Part shown: one piece after another, positions 25,963 through 34,382 of the stretch
How the letters are laid out: every line of letters starts with the position of its first letter
How positions within the stretch are numbered: position 1 is the stretch's first letter
Source of the DNA: Rubripirellula lacrimiformis
Lineage (GTDB): Bacteria > Planctomycetota > Planctomycetia > Pirellulales > Pirellulaceae
Assembly: GCF_007741535.1 (NCBI RefSeq)
Contig: NZ_CP036525.1
Coordinates: forward strand, 4,650,001 to 4,714,000
DNA length: 64,000 bases
Direction of reading: 5' to 3'
Notes under the pieces: generated by a model
The model's database searches: none
Told to the model about the DNA's origin: nothing
What the model saw: only the letters and a program-made list of their open reading frames with translations
Program-made: the position numbers and the translations under genes

Positions 25963-27192
25963 ATGAAACTTCGTCACTTAATATGGAAAGAACTCTGGCA
26001 ACGGCCGACGCCGATGCTCACCAGTTTGCTGGCCGTCACGCTTGGCGTCACAGCGCTTGTTGCGATTCAGAACATCACCGTGTTTTCAGAACGCAAGATC
26101 GCCGGTGACATGGAGTCCCTCGGTGCGAATGTCTTGGTGTTGCCACCCAGCGTAACACTGCAGGACTATTATGGTGCCGACATGCACGGGCATACGATGC
26201 CCGAGGAATACGTCACGCGTCTCGCACTGGCTCGATTGCCGGGCGTTGAAAACCTTGCTCCCAAGTTGTGCGTCGAAGCGGAAGTGGACACGATTCCCGT
26301 CACACTGACCGGCATCCTGCCTAAGAGCGAGTTTCAAGCCAAAGCCTCTTGGCAGGGACTCGGTATGTTGGGCAATGCGGTCGGCAGTGATCGCGGTTGT
26401 TGTGCGACCGCCGCTGACACCGGCGAAGCCGACAACGATCCAAACTCGTTGGCGACGACACGCACCATCGCCGAACTGGGCGATCGCGATGTGATCCTCG
26501 GACGCGATCTCGCCAGCCAACTTGGTGCGAAAGCTGGTGATACGTTGCCGCTACTCGGTGAAGATTTCACTGTTCTCACCGTGTTGCCTTCGACCGGAAC
26601 GATCGACGACGGACGCATGTTCGCTCACTTGCACAGCGTCCAAGACTTGTCGGGTGCAGGGCCGGTGGTAAACGTCATCGAAATCATGGCGTGCTGTGAA
26701 GATGCCGCTGGCGGTTTGATCACGAACCTTTCCGCTGAACTTCCCGAAACGCGAATCGTCACGATCGCACAAGTTGTTCAAACACAAATAGCCGTTAATG
26801 GATTGATGTCGCGTTTGTCATGGGTCTTTCTGTCGATCCTGCTGTTGGTCGGTGGAGCGAGCATCGCCAGTGTGATGTATGCCAACGTGACCGAGCGTCG
26901 CAAAGAAATCGGAACGCTGATGGCAATCGGAGCCAGTCGCAACTTTGTAACAAAGATGTTTCTTGGCAAAGCCGCAATCTTGGGACTCGCCGGTGGTGCA
27001 GCGGGTTTCATTGTCGGCACGATTGTCGCCGCAGTACTGGGGCCACAGTTGCTGGGTATTCATGTACGCCCGATGCCGATACTGCTGGGCGTGGGAATGG
27101 CCACAGCAACGATCGTCGCGGTCCTCGCCAGCCTTCTGCCCGCCCGCCGAGCCGCTGGTCTCGATCCGTGCCTTGTCTTCAACGACGCCTGA
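25963..27192 (+). CDS. MacB/FtsX-type ABC transporter permease
   Basis: 409 residues with the MacB/LolCE-type layout: one N-terminal helix (about 20-40), a large extracytoplasmic domain (about 45-280) and three C-terminal helices with the FtsX signature ([15 protein letters not shown]). Such proteins work as mechanotransmission permeases with a LolD/MacB-like ATPase, which is the next gene. Unusually, the periplasmic domain contains two Cys pairs ([22 protein letters not shown]) that could bind a soft metal, fitting the metal-resistance context. Substrate unknown. Confidence 0.88.
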   Translation: MKLRHLIWKELWQRPTPMLTSLLAVTLGVTALVAIQNITVFSERKIAGDMESLGANVLVLPPSVTLQDYYGADMHGHTMPEEYVTRLALARLPGVENLAPKLCVEAEVDTIPVTLTGILPKSEFQAKASWQGLGMLGNAVGSDRGCCATAADTGEADNDPNSLATTRTIAELGDRDVILGRDLASQLGAKAGDTLPLLGEDFTVLTVLPSTGTIDDGRMFAHLHSVQDLSGAGPVVNVIEIMACCEDAAGGLITNLSAELPETRIVTIAQVVQTQIAVNGLMSRLSWVFLSILLLVGGASIASVMYANVTERRKEIGTLMAIGASRNFVTKMFLGKAAILGLAGGAAGFIVGTIVAAVLGPQLLGIHVRPMPILLGVGMATATIVAVLASLLPARRAAGLDPCLVFNDA

Positions 27193-27260
27193 TCGCTGCG
27201 TCGCGTGATCGAAAGGTCGTGCTCCATTATCAAAAACCACATTTCAAATCGAACCAAAAC

Positions 27261-27944
27261 ATGTATCAACTCAGTTCCGTTACCCAGACCTACGAACGTC
27301 GAGGCCAGATCGTTACGGCACTCGACAACGCCGACCTCACGATTCCCGACAACGACTTCATCGCAATCGTCGGCCCCAGCGGGAGTGGCAAGACCACGCT
27401 GCTGTCTGTCCTCGGTGGAATGCTTGCACCGTCAACCGGCGACGTGATGCTCGATGGCGAATCGTTGTATGACCTGTCGGTGGAAGAACGCACGGCGTTG
27501 CGAGGCCGAAAGATCGGATTCGTCTTTCAGTCGTTCAACTTGATCTCGTGGCTGACCGCTCGCGAAAACGTGCAAATCCCACTGATGTTGTCCGGCAAAA
27601 CGGCCAAGCAACAAGAAGATCGTGCGATGGAGATGCTCGACCGCGTCGGCTTGTCCGATCGAACCGATCACCGTCCGTCGGAAATGAGCCAAGGACAGCA
27701 ACAACGAGTCGCGTTGGCGAGGACGCTCGCCAACGATCCGCAAATCATCCTGGCCGATGAACCGACCGGAAACCTCGATTCAGAAACCCGCCAGCAGGTG
27801 ATGAATTACCTGAATGAATTTCACCAAGACGGGCGAACGATCGTCATGGTCACCCACGACGCCGACACCGCCGCGTTTGCGCACCGCACCATTCGCTTAG
27901 TCGCCGGAGTCACAAACGAGGTCTCAATTGCGAAAGCTGCCTAA
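27261..27944 (+). CDS. ABC transporter ATP-binding protein (MacB/LolD type)
   Basis: 227 residues. Walker [11 protein letters not shown]-loop FVFQSFNL, signature [13 protein letters not shown] (a Q-for-G variant of LSGGQ), Walker [13 protein letters not shown] and switch His in VMVTHD are all present. It should pair with the permease that ends 68 bases upstream. The ATG at 27261 has no strong ribosome site. Size and motifs fit the MacB/LolD clade that powers periplasmic rather than transmembrane export. Confidence 0.92.
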   Translation: MYQLSSVTQTYERRGQIVTALDNADLTIPDNDFIAIVGPSGSGKTTLLSVLGGMLAPSTGDVMLDGESLYDLSVEERTALRGRKIGFVFQSFNLISWLTARENVQIPLMLSGKTAKQQEDRAMEMLDRVGLSDRTDHRPSEMSQGQQQRVALARTLANDPQIILADEPTGNLDSETRQQVMNYLNEFHQDGRTIVMVTHDADTAAFAHRTIRLVAGVTNEVSIAKAA

Positions 27945-27996
27945 CACAAAGATGGAGAGGTGGTTTCCCGGACTCCGCACTCCCAATATGAAAACT

Positions 27997-28065
27997 GACG
28001 GCTGCCATTCAGCCGTCGGCTAGGTTCCCGGACCGCGTCACTCACCAGCCGACGCGCCGGGAGCC
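27997..28065. repeat. Intergenic palindromic element with interleaved arms
   Basis: A perfect hairpin GACGGCTG-CCATT-CAGCCGTC (27997-28017) is followed by two arm pairs that interleave: A CGTCGGCT 28014-28021 with A' AGCCGACG 28047-28054, and B GGTTCCCGG 28023-28031 with B' CCGGGAGCC 28057-28065 (one wobble). A run of five T follows. It could terminate the ABC operon, but its complexity suggests a dispersed REP-like element. Confidence 0.55.
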
Positions 28066-28100
28066 GTTTTTCGCCTTCCAACCCCAAAATAGACTTTCCT

Positions 28101-28862
28101 ATGGCACTCATTGAAGAATTTGAACGCACGGGATCGTGGCTGTTCCGCTGGCGCAGCTATTTACCCTTCGTGTTCTTACCGTTGATCGTGACCGCGGTGC
28201 TGCGATATCCCGTGATTGAATTGCATCCCAATTTGCATTTCGTCTGGAGCATCATCAGTCTCGGCGTTTCGCTAGTAGGATTAGCGGTTCGATGTCACGC
28301 GGTCGGACACGCCGCTGACGGAACATCGGGTCGCAACACGAAAACGCTAGTTGCCGAAACGCTCAGCACCTCCGGCTTCTACTCGGTCGTCCGGCATCCA
28401 CTTTACCTCGGCAACTTCTTGATTGCCTTGGGCATCGTGTTGCACTCCGCTGCTCCCTGGTTGGTCGTGGTCTACCTGATGGCATTCACGTTGTATTACG
28501 AACGCATCATGTTCACCGAGGAAGCGTTCTTGCGAAAGAAGTTTGGCCGTGTGTTCACCGATTGGTCCAATCGCACGCCCGCGTTCGTACCAAAACTTCG
28601 GCAATGGAAGTCGGCCGAACTGCCGTTGGACATCCCCAAAGTCATTCGAGCCGAATCTGCTGCCGTCGCGGTCATCGCATTAACTTTCCCAGCATTGGAA
28701 TTGGCGATGCACGAAGCTCAGCAAGGCAACGTCGCCATCGAGAAATCGTGGTACATCCTCCTCGGCAGCGGCATTCATCTCTACATCATCGCTCGGGTCA
28801 TGAAACGGCAACTCCGACGATGGCTCAAGTACGAGCGAATCTTGTACGAGGCTGCAAAGTGA
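28101..28862 (+). CDS. ICMT/phospholipid-methyltransferase-like membrane protein
   Basis: 253 residues, several membrane helices, and the isoprenylcysteine carboxyl methyltransferase-type motif RHPLYLGNFLIALG followed by ERIMFTEEAFLRKKFG. Bacterial members methylate lipids or unknown small molecules using S-adenosylmethionine. A C-terminal extension adds two further helices ending in RRWLKYERILYEAAK. It overlaps the following BON gene by four bases (GTGA). Substrate unknown; association with metal export is positional only. Confidence 0.8.
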   Translation: MALIEEFERTGSWLFRWRSYLPFVFLPLIVTAVLRYPVIELHPNLHFVWSIISLGVSLVGLAVRCHAVGHAADGTSGRNTKTLVAETLSTSGFYSVVRHPLYLGNFLIALGIVLHSAAPWLVVVYLMAFTLYYERIMFTEEAFLRKKFGRVFTDWSNRTPAFVPKLRQWKSAELPLDIPKVIRAESAAVAVIALTFPALELAMHEAQQGNVAIEKSWYILLGSGIHLYIIARVMKRQLRRWLKYERILYEAAK

Positions 28863-29101
28863 GTTCGCACAGCTCCAAGCACCCTCCTGCGAATCCTGAA
28901 CCACTCTGCGCTAGAGTCGAACGCATCATCGGGCGATTCGGCTTTGAAGGAGTGCAAGTTTCCAGCGATCAGTCCTGGCACGTCACTCTCACCGGCACAG
29001 TCGATGAAGTCAACGACCGCGCGTTAGTCGTCGCGATCGCCCGAACCACACCGGGTGTCACTGTGGTCCGCAGTGAAATCACCTTAACCAAGCAGAACTA
29101 G
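28859..29101 (+). CDS. Small BON-domain-like protein
   Basis: 80 residues starting at a GTG that overlaps the previous stop (GTGA). Residues about 20-78 follow the BON pattern: an alpha segment (RVERIIGRFGF), WHVTLTGTVDEVNDRALVVAIARTTPGVTVVRSEI. BON domains bind membranes or lipids and often occur in envelope-stress proteins. No signal peptide is visible, so location is uncertain. Its translational coupling to the methyltransferase suggests a joint function. Confidence 0.7.
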   Translation: MSSHSSKHPPANPEPLCARVERIIGRFGFEGVQVSSDQSWHVTLTGTVDEVNDRALVVAIARTTPGVTVVRSEITLTKQN

Positions 29102-29133
29102 ACGGATTCACCTCTCGAACGGAAACATCTCCC

Positions 29134-30609
29134 ATGAAGTTTGATTGCAGAGCCATTGTTTGCGGTTTGTTTGCGTCGATGATCGCGACGATCGCCATTT
29201 CGGCGGAACCAGTTTCAATCGAATCCCACGCGGACGTTGCATCGGCGAACGATCTGTCGAACCTTGTTCGCAAGGTTGCGGACCAAGTCTCACCCGGAAT
29301 CGTCACTGTCTACGCTTTGCGTGGACCAAGGATGACACTTCCTATGCGGTTGCGTGAACAAGCGATTCACGGTCATCAATCTGCGCCATCCACATATCGG
29401 CCAACCACATCGTCGCCAATCGACTCTCCCGATGACCAGGGTTCGGGAGTCGTCATCGACCGTGACGGCTGGGTGCTCACTTGCAGCCACGTCGTTGAAA
29501 ATGCCAGCGCGGTATTTGTGCGAACGGCGGACGGGCAAAAGTTCCATGCCAGCGAAGTCGTTTGCGATCCTGTCTCCGACTTGGCGATCATCAAACTCAA
29601 AGACGCTGCCGACCTGCAAGAAGTTAAATTGGCGGACTCCGACAGCCTGGGTGTTGGCGATTGGGTCATATCGCTTGCTTCTCCCTATGATCTTCAACGT
29701 TCTGTCAGTGCAGGGATCATCAGTTCGACGCAGCGATGGGTTCCGGCTTCACCCTATCCGTTGATTCAGAATGACGCCTGCACCAATCCCGGCAGTTCCG
29801 GCGGAGCGTTGCTGAACCTGCACGGCGAAGTCGTTGGAATCATCGAAGGAGCCGTCACGACGACTGGCGAGTTTCAAGGCATCGGATTAGCAACGCCCAT
29901 CAATGTTGTTAAAGATGTCACTGAGCAACTTCGCATGAACGGCTACGTCGAGCGATGTCGTTTTGGTTTTGAAACCCAACCGCTGACTCCCGACATGGCC
30001 AAGCTGTTGGAGCCATCGCTTCCGGCTGGTCTGTATGTGAAGGCAGTCATGCCACGATCGCCAGCCAGCCTCGCGGGTTTGCTTGAGGGTGATGTGATTA
30101 CCGAGTTTGACGGCAAAGTTGTAACGCAATCGTTTGACCCGGACTCAATCAACGCGAACGCGGCAACAGTCAAGTCACATGCGATGAAAGTGCTTCGCGA
30201 CCACGAGGTCATTGATTTACAGATTTTGCTGAAGCACACATCGCACTCTAGCGCAACACCGACAATTCCCCAGACGCCACCAACGGATTCGTTCGAGCAC
30301 TACGATTCGCTCAATGGCCTGGGACTTGCGACGTTAACTCCGTCGATGATTCGTGAGCTTGACCTTCCACCGGATGCACATGGCCCGTTGATTACGCATG
30401 TTTCTTACGATAGTGAAGCGTATCGCGAGGGCATAGCGGCTGGCATGGTAATTGCTCGCATCAACAATCAGCGAATTGTAAACATAGGCCAGTATGTGGA
30501 GATCATTAAAGAGCTGAAGCCTGGTAAGCCATTGCTCTTTCTGTTGCAGTCCGACCAAGGCTCGCATTTGGTGATGCTGGAAACGCATCGGCGAGAAGGC
30601 AATGACTAA
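29134..30609 (+). CDS. HtrA/DegP-type serine protease with two PDZ domains
   Basis: 491 residues with a signal peptide (ending SAEP). The trypsin-like domain has the triad His119 (TCSHVV), Asp149 (VSDLAII) and Ser222 (NPGSSGGALL; the usual GNSGG reads GSSGG). Two PDZ domains follow (about residues 270-370 and 395-485). It should be a periplasmic quality-control protease and chaperone that handles proteins damaged by metal stress, which fits its place between metal exporters. It is followed 21 bases later by a metal ATPase. Confidence 0.92.
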   Translation: MKFDCRAIVCGLFASMIATIAISAEPVSIESHADVASANDLSNLVRKVADQVSPGIVTVYALRGPRMTLPMRLREQAIHGHQSAPSTYRPTTSSPIDSPDDQGSGVVIDRDGWVLTCSHVVENASAVFVRTADGQKFHASEVVCDPVSDLAIIKLKDAADLQEVKLADSDSLGVGDWVISLASPYDLQRSVSAGIISSTQRWVPASPYPLIQNDACTNPGSSGGALLNLHGEVVGIIEGAVTTTGEFQGIGLATPINVVKDVTEQLRMNGYVERCRFGFETQPLTPDMAKLLEPSLPAGLYVKAVMPRSPASLAGLLEGDVITEFDGKVVTQSFDPDSINANAATVKSHAMKVLRDHEVIDLQILLKHTSHSSATPTIPQTPPTDSFEHYDSLNGLGLATLTPSMIRELDLPPDAHGPLITHVSYDSEAYREGIAAGMVIARINNQRIVNIGQYVEIIKELKPGKPLLFLLQSDQGSHLVMLETHRREGND

Positions 30610-30630
30610 CCCAAGCGAGATCGACCTACT

Positions 30631-33090
30631 ATGAGAAAAGAAAAGATTGAACTCAACCTGGTTCTTCCGACGGTCAAAGATGCGGACGATTCGTGCATCA
30701 GGCGGCTGGCGGAGTTGCTGCAAAGCAAAGTTGGAATCGACGCGGCACATTCAATCAAGCCGAGTGACGAAAGCCCAGGGCAAATCTGCGTTCACTACGA
30801 CCCGAGCGTGGTCTCGACGGGCGAGGTTCGCGAATTGGTACGTCGAGCTGGGGCAGAGCTTGACCAACGCTACGGGCATTGGCATAAGCGAGTTGAGCCG
30901 ATGCACGCAGGCCGAGCATCCGCGATTGAATCGCGTTTGGCTCGAATCGACGGTGTCATCGAATCAGTGGTCTCCCCGGACGGAGCCGTTCGAGTCGAAT
31001 TCGATCGTCAATCAACCGACGCTTCGTCGATCGCAAGGGCACTGGATGATTGGTCATCGTCTGACCTGAAAGAAGACGACGAGCATGAAGGTCATCGGCA
31101 CGACGACGAAGGTCACGAAGACGATCACGACCATGCCGGTCATGACCATGCACACGGCGGCATCTTCGGACCGAAGTCGGAGCTGATCTTTGCGGTCCTT
31201 TGCGGCGTTTTCCTGTTGGTCGGTTGGCTGATCGAAACCTTCGCGGAACTGAACGAGTGGATTCCGCTGGCGTGCTACATCGCCGCTTACCTGTTCGGTG
31301 GCTACTACACCGTCATCGAAGCGATCGAGAAAATCCGAGCGGGCAAGTTTGAGATCGACTTCTTGATGATCGTGGCTGCTGCCGGTGCCGCTTCGCTGGG
31401 AGCGTGGGCCGAAGGTGCGTTGCTGCTGTTCCTGTTCAGCATCGGCCACGCCTTGGAAGGCTACGCGATGGGGCGAGCCAAACGTGCCATCGAAGCACTG
31501 TCCGAACTGGCTCCGAAAACAGCACGAGTTCGACGCGATGGCAACGAATTAGAGATCCCCGTCGAAGAGCTGGTCGTTGGCGACATCGTCATCATCAAAC
31601 CTGACGAGCGAGTCCCAGCAGACGGTTTCGTGACCGCCGGTGAGTCCAGCATCAACCAAGCCCCGATCACCGGCGAAAGCGTTCCTGTCGATAAACGCCC
31701 TGTCGCGGACGTTGCCGCTGCCGCATCCGATCCCGAGTCGCTTCCGCCAGAGCATCGTGCATTCGCCGGAACGATCAACCAATCGGGATCGCTTGAAATC
31801 CAAGTCACCAAGCTCGCATCCGAAAACACACTGGCCCGTGTCGTCACGATGGTCAGCGAAGCAGAAACGCGGGTGTCGCCAACGCAGAAGTTCACCAAGA
31901 AGTTCGAGCGATACTTTGTCCCGTCAGTCATTGCCGGTGTCGTACTGTTGATGTTCGCACCGCTCGTCATCGACGAAACCTTCAGCGAATCGTTCTACCG
32001 AGCGATGGCGGTTCTAGTCGCCGCCAGCCCATGTGCGTTGGCGATCGCAACGCCCAGTGCGGTGCTCAGCGGCGTCGCCCGAGCGGCACGCGGCGGTATC
32101 CTCGTCAAAGGTGGCGGACCACTAGAAAGCCTCGGCAGTCTCGACGCAATCGCGTTTGACAAAACCGGAACGCTCACCGAGGGCGAACCCAAAGTCACCG
32201 ACGTTCGCACGGCTGACGGTGTCGATGAGACTGAACTGCTACGAACCGCGATCGCAGTAGAAGACCTCAGCAAACATCCGCTTGCCAAAGCCGTGGTCCG
32301 CGACGGATCAAAAAGACTGGATGACGGTCTTACGATTCCGGATGCTACTGATTTGCAGAGCATCACCGGGCGCGGCATTGAAGCGACGGTCGAAGGAGAC
32401 ATCGTCCATATTGGCAAAGACGACTTGTTCGTCGAAGTCGATGGACCACCGCTGCCAGATAGCGTTCGAGAGATTGTCGAATCGCTAGAAGAGAATGGAC
32501 GCACAACGATGATCGTCCGGCGCGGCGATCGTTACCTCGGCGTCATCGGTTTGATGGACACACCGCGTGAGGCTGCCAAACGAACGATTTCGCGGCTTCG
32601 CGAACTCGGCATCGAACGAATGATTATGATTTCCGGCGACAATCAGAAGGTCGCTGATGCGGTCGCGAAAGAAGTCGGCCTCGATGAAGCCCGCGGCGAC
32701 TTGATGCCTGACGACAAGGTCAACGAAATTAAGAAGCTGCAAAGCGAAGGCGGCGTCGCAATGGTTGGCGACGGAGTCAACGACGCACCCGCCATGGCAT
32801 CCGCCTCCGTCGGCATCGCGATGGGAGCCGCCGGCAGCGATGTCGCCCTCGAAACCGCCGACGTCGCACTGATGGCCGACAACCTCGACCACTTGCCGCT
32901 GGCGATCGGACTCAGCCGCGCCACACGCCGCATCATTCGTCAAAACCTCTGGATGAGTCTCGGCATGGTCGCGTTCCTCGTCCCCGCCACGATCCTCGGT
33001 CTCAACATTGGCCCCGCAGTTGCATTGCACGAAGGCAGTACGCTCGTCGTCGTCTTCAACGCATTGCGACTATTGGCTTACAAACAATAG
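30631..33090 (+). CDS. P1B-4-type heavy-metal P-type ATPase with His-rich N-terminus
   Basis: 819 residues. Phosphorylation site DKTGT at Asp510, hinge GDGVNDAPA, TM6 motif S-P-C at about 466-468 (AASPCALAIATPS), and HEGST at His800. SPC plus HEG[G/S]T defines the P1B-4 group, which exports Co2+, Fe2+ or Zn2+ in studied cases. Members usually have almost no N-terminal metal domain; this one has about 150 residues resembling two ferredoxin-like HMA domains without the CxxC, followed by a His/Asp block. It probably exports divalent metal to the periplasm. It is convergent with the DUF305 gene, 14 bases away. Confidence 0.93.
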   Translation: MRKEKIELNLVLPTVKDADDSCIRRLAELLQSKVGIDAAHSIKPSDESPGQICVHYDPSVVSTGEVRELVRRAGAELDQRYGHWHKRVEPMHAGRASAIESRLARIDGVIESVVSPDGAVRVEFDRQSTDASSIARALDDWSSSDLKEDDEHEGHRHDDEGHEDDHDHAGHDHAHGGIFGPKSELIFAVLCGVFLLVGWLIETFAELNEWIPLACYIAAYLFGGYYTVIEAIEKIRAGKFEIDFLMIVAAAGAASLGAWAEGALLLFLFSIGHALEGYAMGRAKRAIEALSELAPKTARVRRDGNELEIPVEELVVGDIVIIKPDERVPADGFVTAGESSINQAPITGESVPVDKRPVADVAAAASDPESLPPEHRAFAGTINQSGSLEIQVTKLASENTLARVVTMVSEAETRVSPTQKFTKKFERYFVPSVIAGVVLLMFAPLVIDETFSESFYRAMAVLVAASPCALAIATPSAVLSGVARAARGGILVKGGGPLESLGSLDAIAFDKTGTLTEGEPKVTDVRTADGVDETELLRTAIAVEDLSKHPLAKAVVRDGSKRLDDGLTIPDATDLQSITGRGIEATVEGDIVHIGKDDLFVEVDGPPLPDSVREIVESLEENGRTTMIVRRGDRYLGVIGLMDTPREAAKRTISRLRELGIERMIMISGDNQKVADAVAKEVGLDEARGDLMPDDKVNEIKKLQSEGGVAMVGDGVNDAPAMASASVGIAMGAAGSDVALETADVALMADNLDHLPLAIGLSRATRRIIRQNLWMSLGMVAFLVPATILGLNIGPAVALHEGSTLVVVFNALRLLAYKQ

Positions 33091-33104
33091 AGGTCATTCG
33101 CGAG

Positions 33105-33581
33105 TCAATGTTTCAATGCCAATGCATTCGTTTCTTCGTCTTCCAGGTCCGCAATCAGTCGTTTCATCTCCGCAATTTCCTTCTTTTGCGTTTCGATGAT
33201 TTGGCCGGCCAGTTCACGCACTCGAGGGTCGGTGATCTCGGCTCGTTCACTGGTAAGGATCGCGATCGAGTGGTGTGGAATCATGGCTTTCATCCACGAG
33301 ACATCTTCAACGGTCTCCTGGCTGCGTACGAGGTACAGCGACCCAGCAAAAACGGCGACACTGGTAGCGAAAATGGCCACGTTGGTCTTCGTATTCTTAT
33401 ACATGCCGAGCATGAACGACAACATAATCATCGCCATCGTCGCTCCCATGACGAGTGCCATGTAGAAGCGAGTCTCGCTCCAGTAGACGTGGTCGATCGC
33501 GTAGGTGTTCAGATACATCAACAACAGCATGACTGCGGTCGAAGTGGCGATCATCGCTCCAAAAAGTCGGTAGTTGGACAT
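33105..33581 (-). CDS. DUF305-domain membrane protein
   Basis: 158 residues from the ATG at 33581, preceded by AAGGA on the minus strand; a longer in-frame start would add 56 non-conserved residues. Three membrane helices are followed by the DUF305 core with MIPHHSIAI, EITDPRVRELA and QKKEIAEMK. DUF305 proteins are ferritin-like four-helix bundles often found with copper genes. A CsoR-type operator lies between this gene and the divergent sigma factor. Likely copper-regulated; exact role unknown. Confidence 0.85.
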   Translation of the reverse strand: MSNYRLFGAMIATSTAVMLLLMYLNTYAIDHVYWSETRFYMALVMGATMAMIMLSFMLGMYKNTKTNVAIFATSVAVFAGSLYLVRSQETVEDVSWMKAMIPHHSIAILTSERAEITDPRVRELAGQIIETQKKEIAEMKRLIADLEDEETNALALKH

Positions 33582-33758
33582 ACTGTTTTCCTTGCGCTGT
33601 TTGTGATTCGAGTGCCCAAACGAATTTGCAAATACGGTGCCGAGGTATCCGAATGCCGGGAGAAATCGCAAATTCCAACGCGAAGTCGCGATGGCCTGTG
33701 TGATGCGCGACCGCATTGGTCGGTAATCGCCATGGCACGCCGAACGCAAAGGCCGCTA

Positions 33759-33776
33759 GTACCCCCCTTGGGTATC
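33759..33776. promoter_or_regulatory. Putative CsoR operator between DUF305 and sigma-factor genes
   Basis: GTACCCCCCTTGGGTATC has arms TACCC and GGGTA spaced by five bases, the layout of CsoR operators such as that of the Bacillus copZA promoter. It lies 16 bases before the sigma-factor ATG. Two similar sites occur at 36176 and 51764, and a CsoR gene is at 48883. Binding is predicted, not shown. Confidence 0.6.
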
Positions 33777-33791
33777 GGTACAATCTGACAA

Positions 33792-34346
33792 ATGGAGCAC
33801 CGCAGTGAGTGTAATGACAGAGAGCCAATCGACGACGCAACGGTCAAGGCCGGTGCCGGCGGCGATCGCGCTGCGCTCCGCCAGATTTACGAGGCCACTG
33901 CGGATCGTGTCTTTCGCTTAATGGTGCGGATGGTCGGTCAACAGGACGCCGACGACTTAACGCAGCAAACTTTCGTCCGAGCGTTCACGAAGCTCGATCA
34001 GTTCAGCGGCGAATCGAAGTTTGAAACGTGGTTGTATCGACTGGCCACCAACGAGGCATTGCAGCATCTGCGCCGCGAGAAACAACGGCGGACAAAAGAA
34101 CTGGTGGTCGAGCCGACTGTTCGGCAAACTGACCACGTCGAGCAAGACGAACGAGCCGCGATGGTACGAACTGTCCTCGATCAACTCGATCCGGAATTGC
34201 GGGCAATCTTCACGCTCAAAGAAGAGAGCGGTCTATCATATCAAGAGATCGCCGCCACACTCGGCATCCCCGAAGGCACGGTCGGTTCGCGATTGAACCG
34301 GGCGCGGCGGGAATTGCGTAGGCTGATCGAAGAGAATGGAGAGTGA
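33792..34346 (+). CDS. ECF-type RNA polymerase sigma factor
   Basis: 184 residues. Region 2 is at about 25-95 (ADDLTQQTFVRAFTKLDQF, FETWLYRLATNEALQHLRR) and region 4 at about 125-180 (LRAIFTLKEESGLSYQEIAATLGIPEGTVGSRLNRARRELRR). Such factors redirect RNA polymerase to stress promoters and are usually held by a co-encoded anti-sigma factor. None is present here: the only downstream reading frame is a 23-codon one before the convergent TolC gene. It sits next to a putative CsoR operator, so it could relay a copper signal. Confidence 0.92.
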   Translation: MEHRSECNDREPIDDATVKAGAGGDRAALRQIYEATADRVFRLMVRMVGQQDADDLTQQTFVRAFTKLDQFSGESKFETWLYRLATNEALQHLRREKQRRTKELVVEPTVRQTDHVEQDERAAMVRTVLDQLDPELRAIFTLKEESGLSYQEIAATLGIPEGTVGSRLNRARRELRRLIEENGE

Positions 34347-34355
34347 CGTATGTAT

Positions 34356-34382
34356 TGCCCCACGCCCAATTCAATTGGGGCA
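34356..34382. terminator. Hairpin between convergent sigma-factor and TolC genes
   Basis: Seven-base arms TGCCCCA (34356-34362) and TGGGGCA (34376-34382) form a perfect stem with a 13-base loop, located where the two convergent genes meet. No U run is visible on either side. Confidence 0.45.

Noticed and set aside
33582-33749. 56-residue N-terminal extension of the DUF305 protein
   Set aside because: It would run through the region before a well-placed AAGGA site and adds no conserved sequence.
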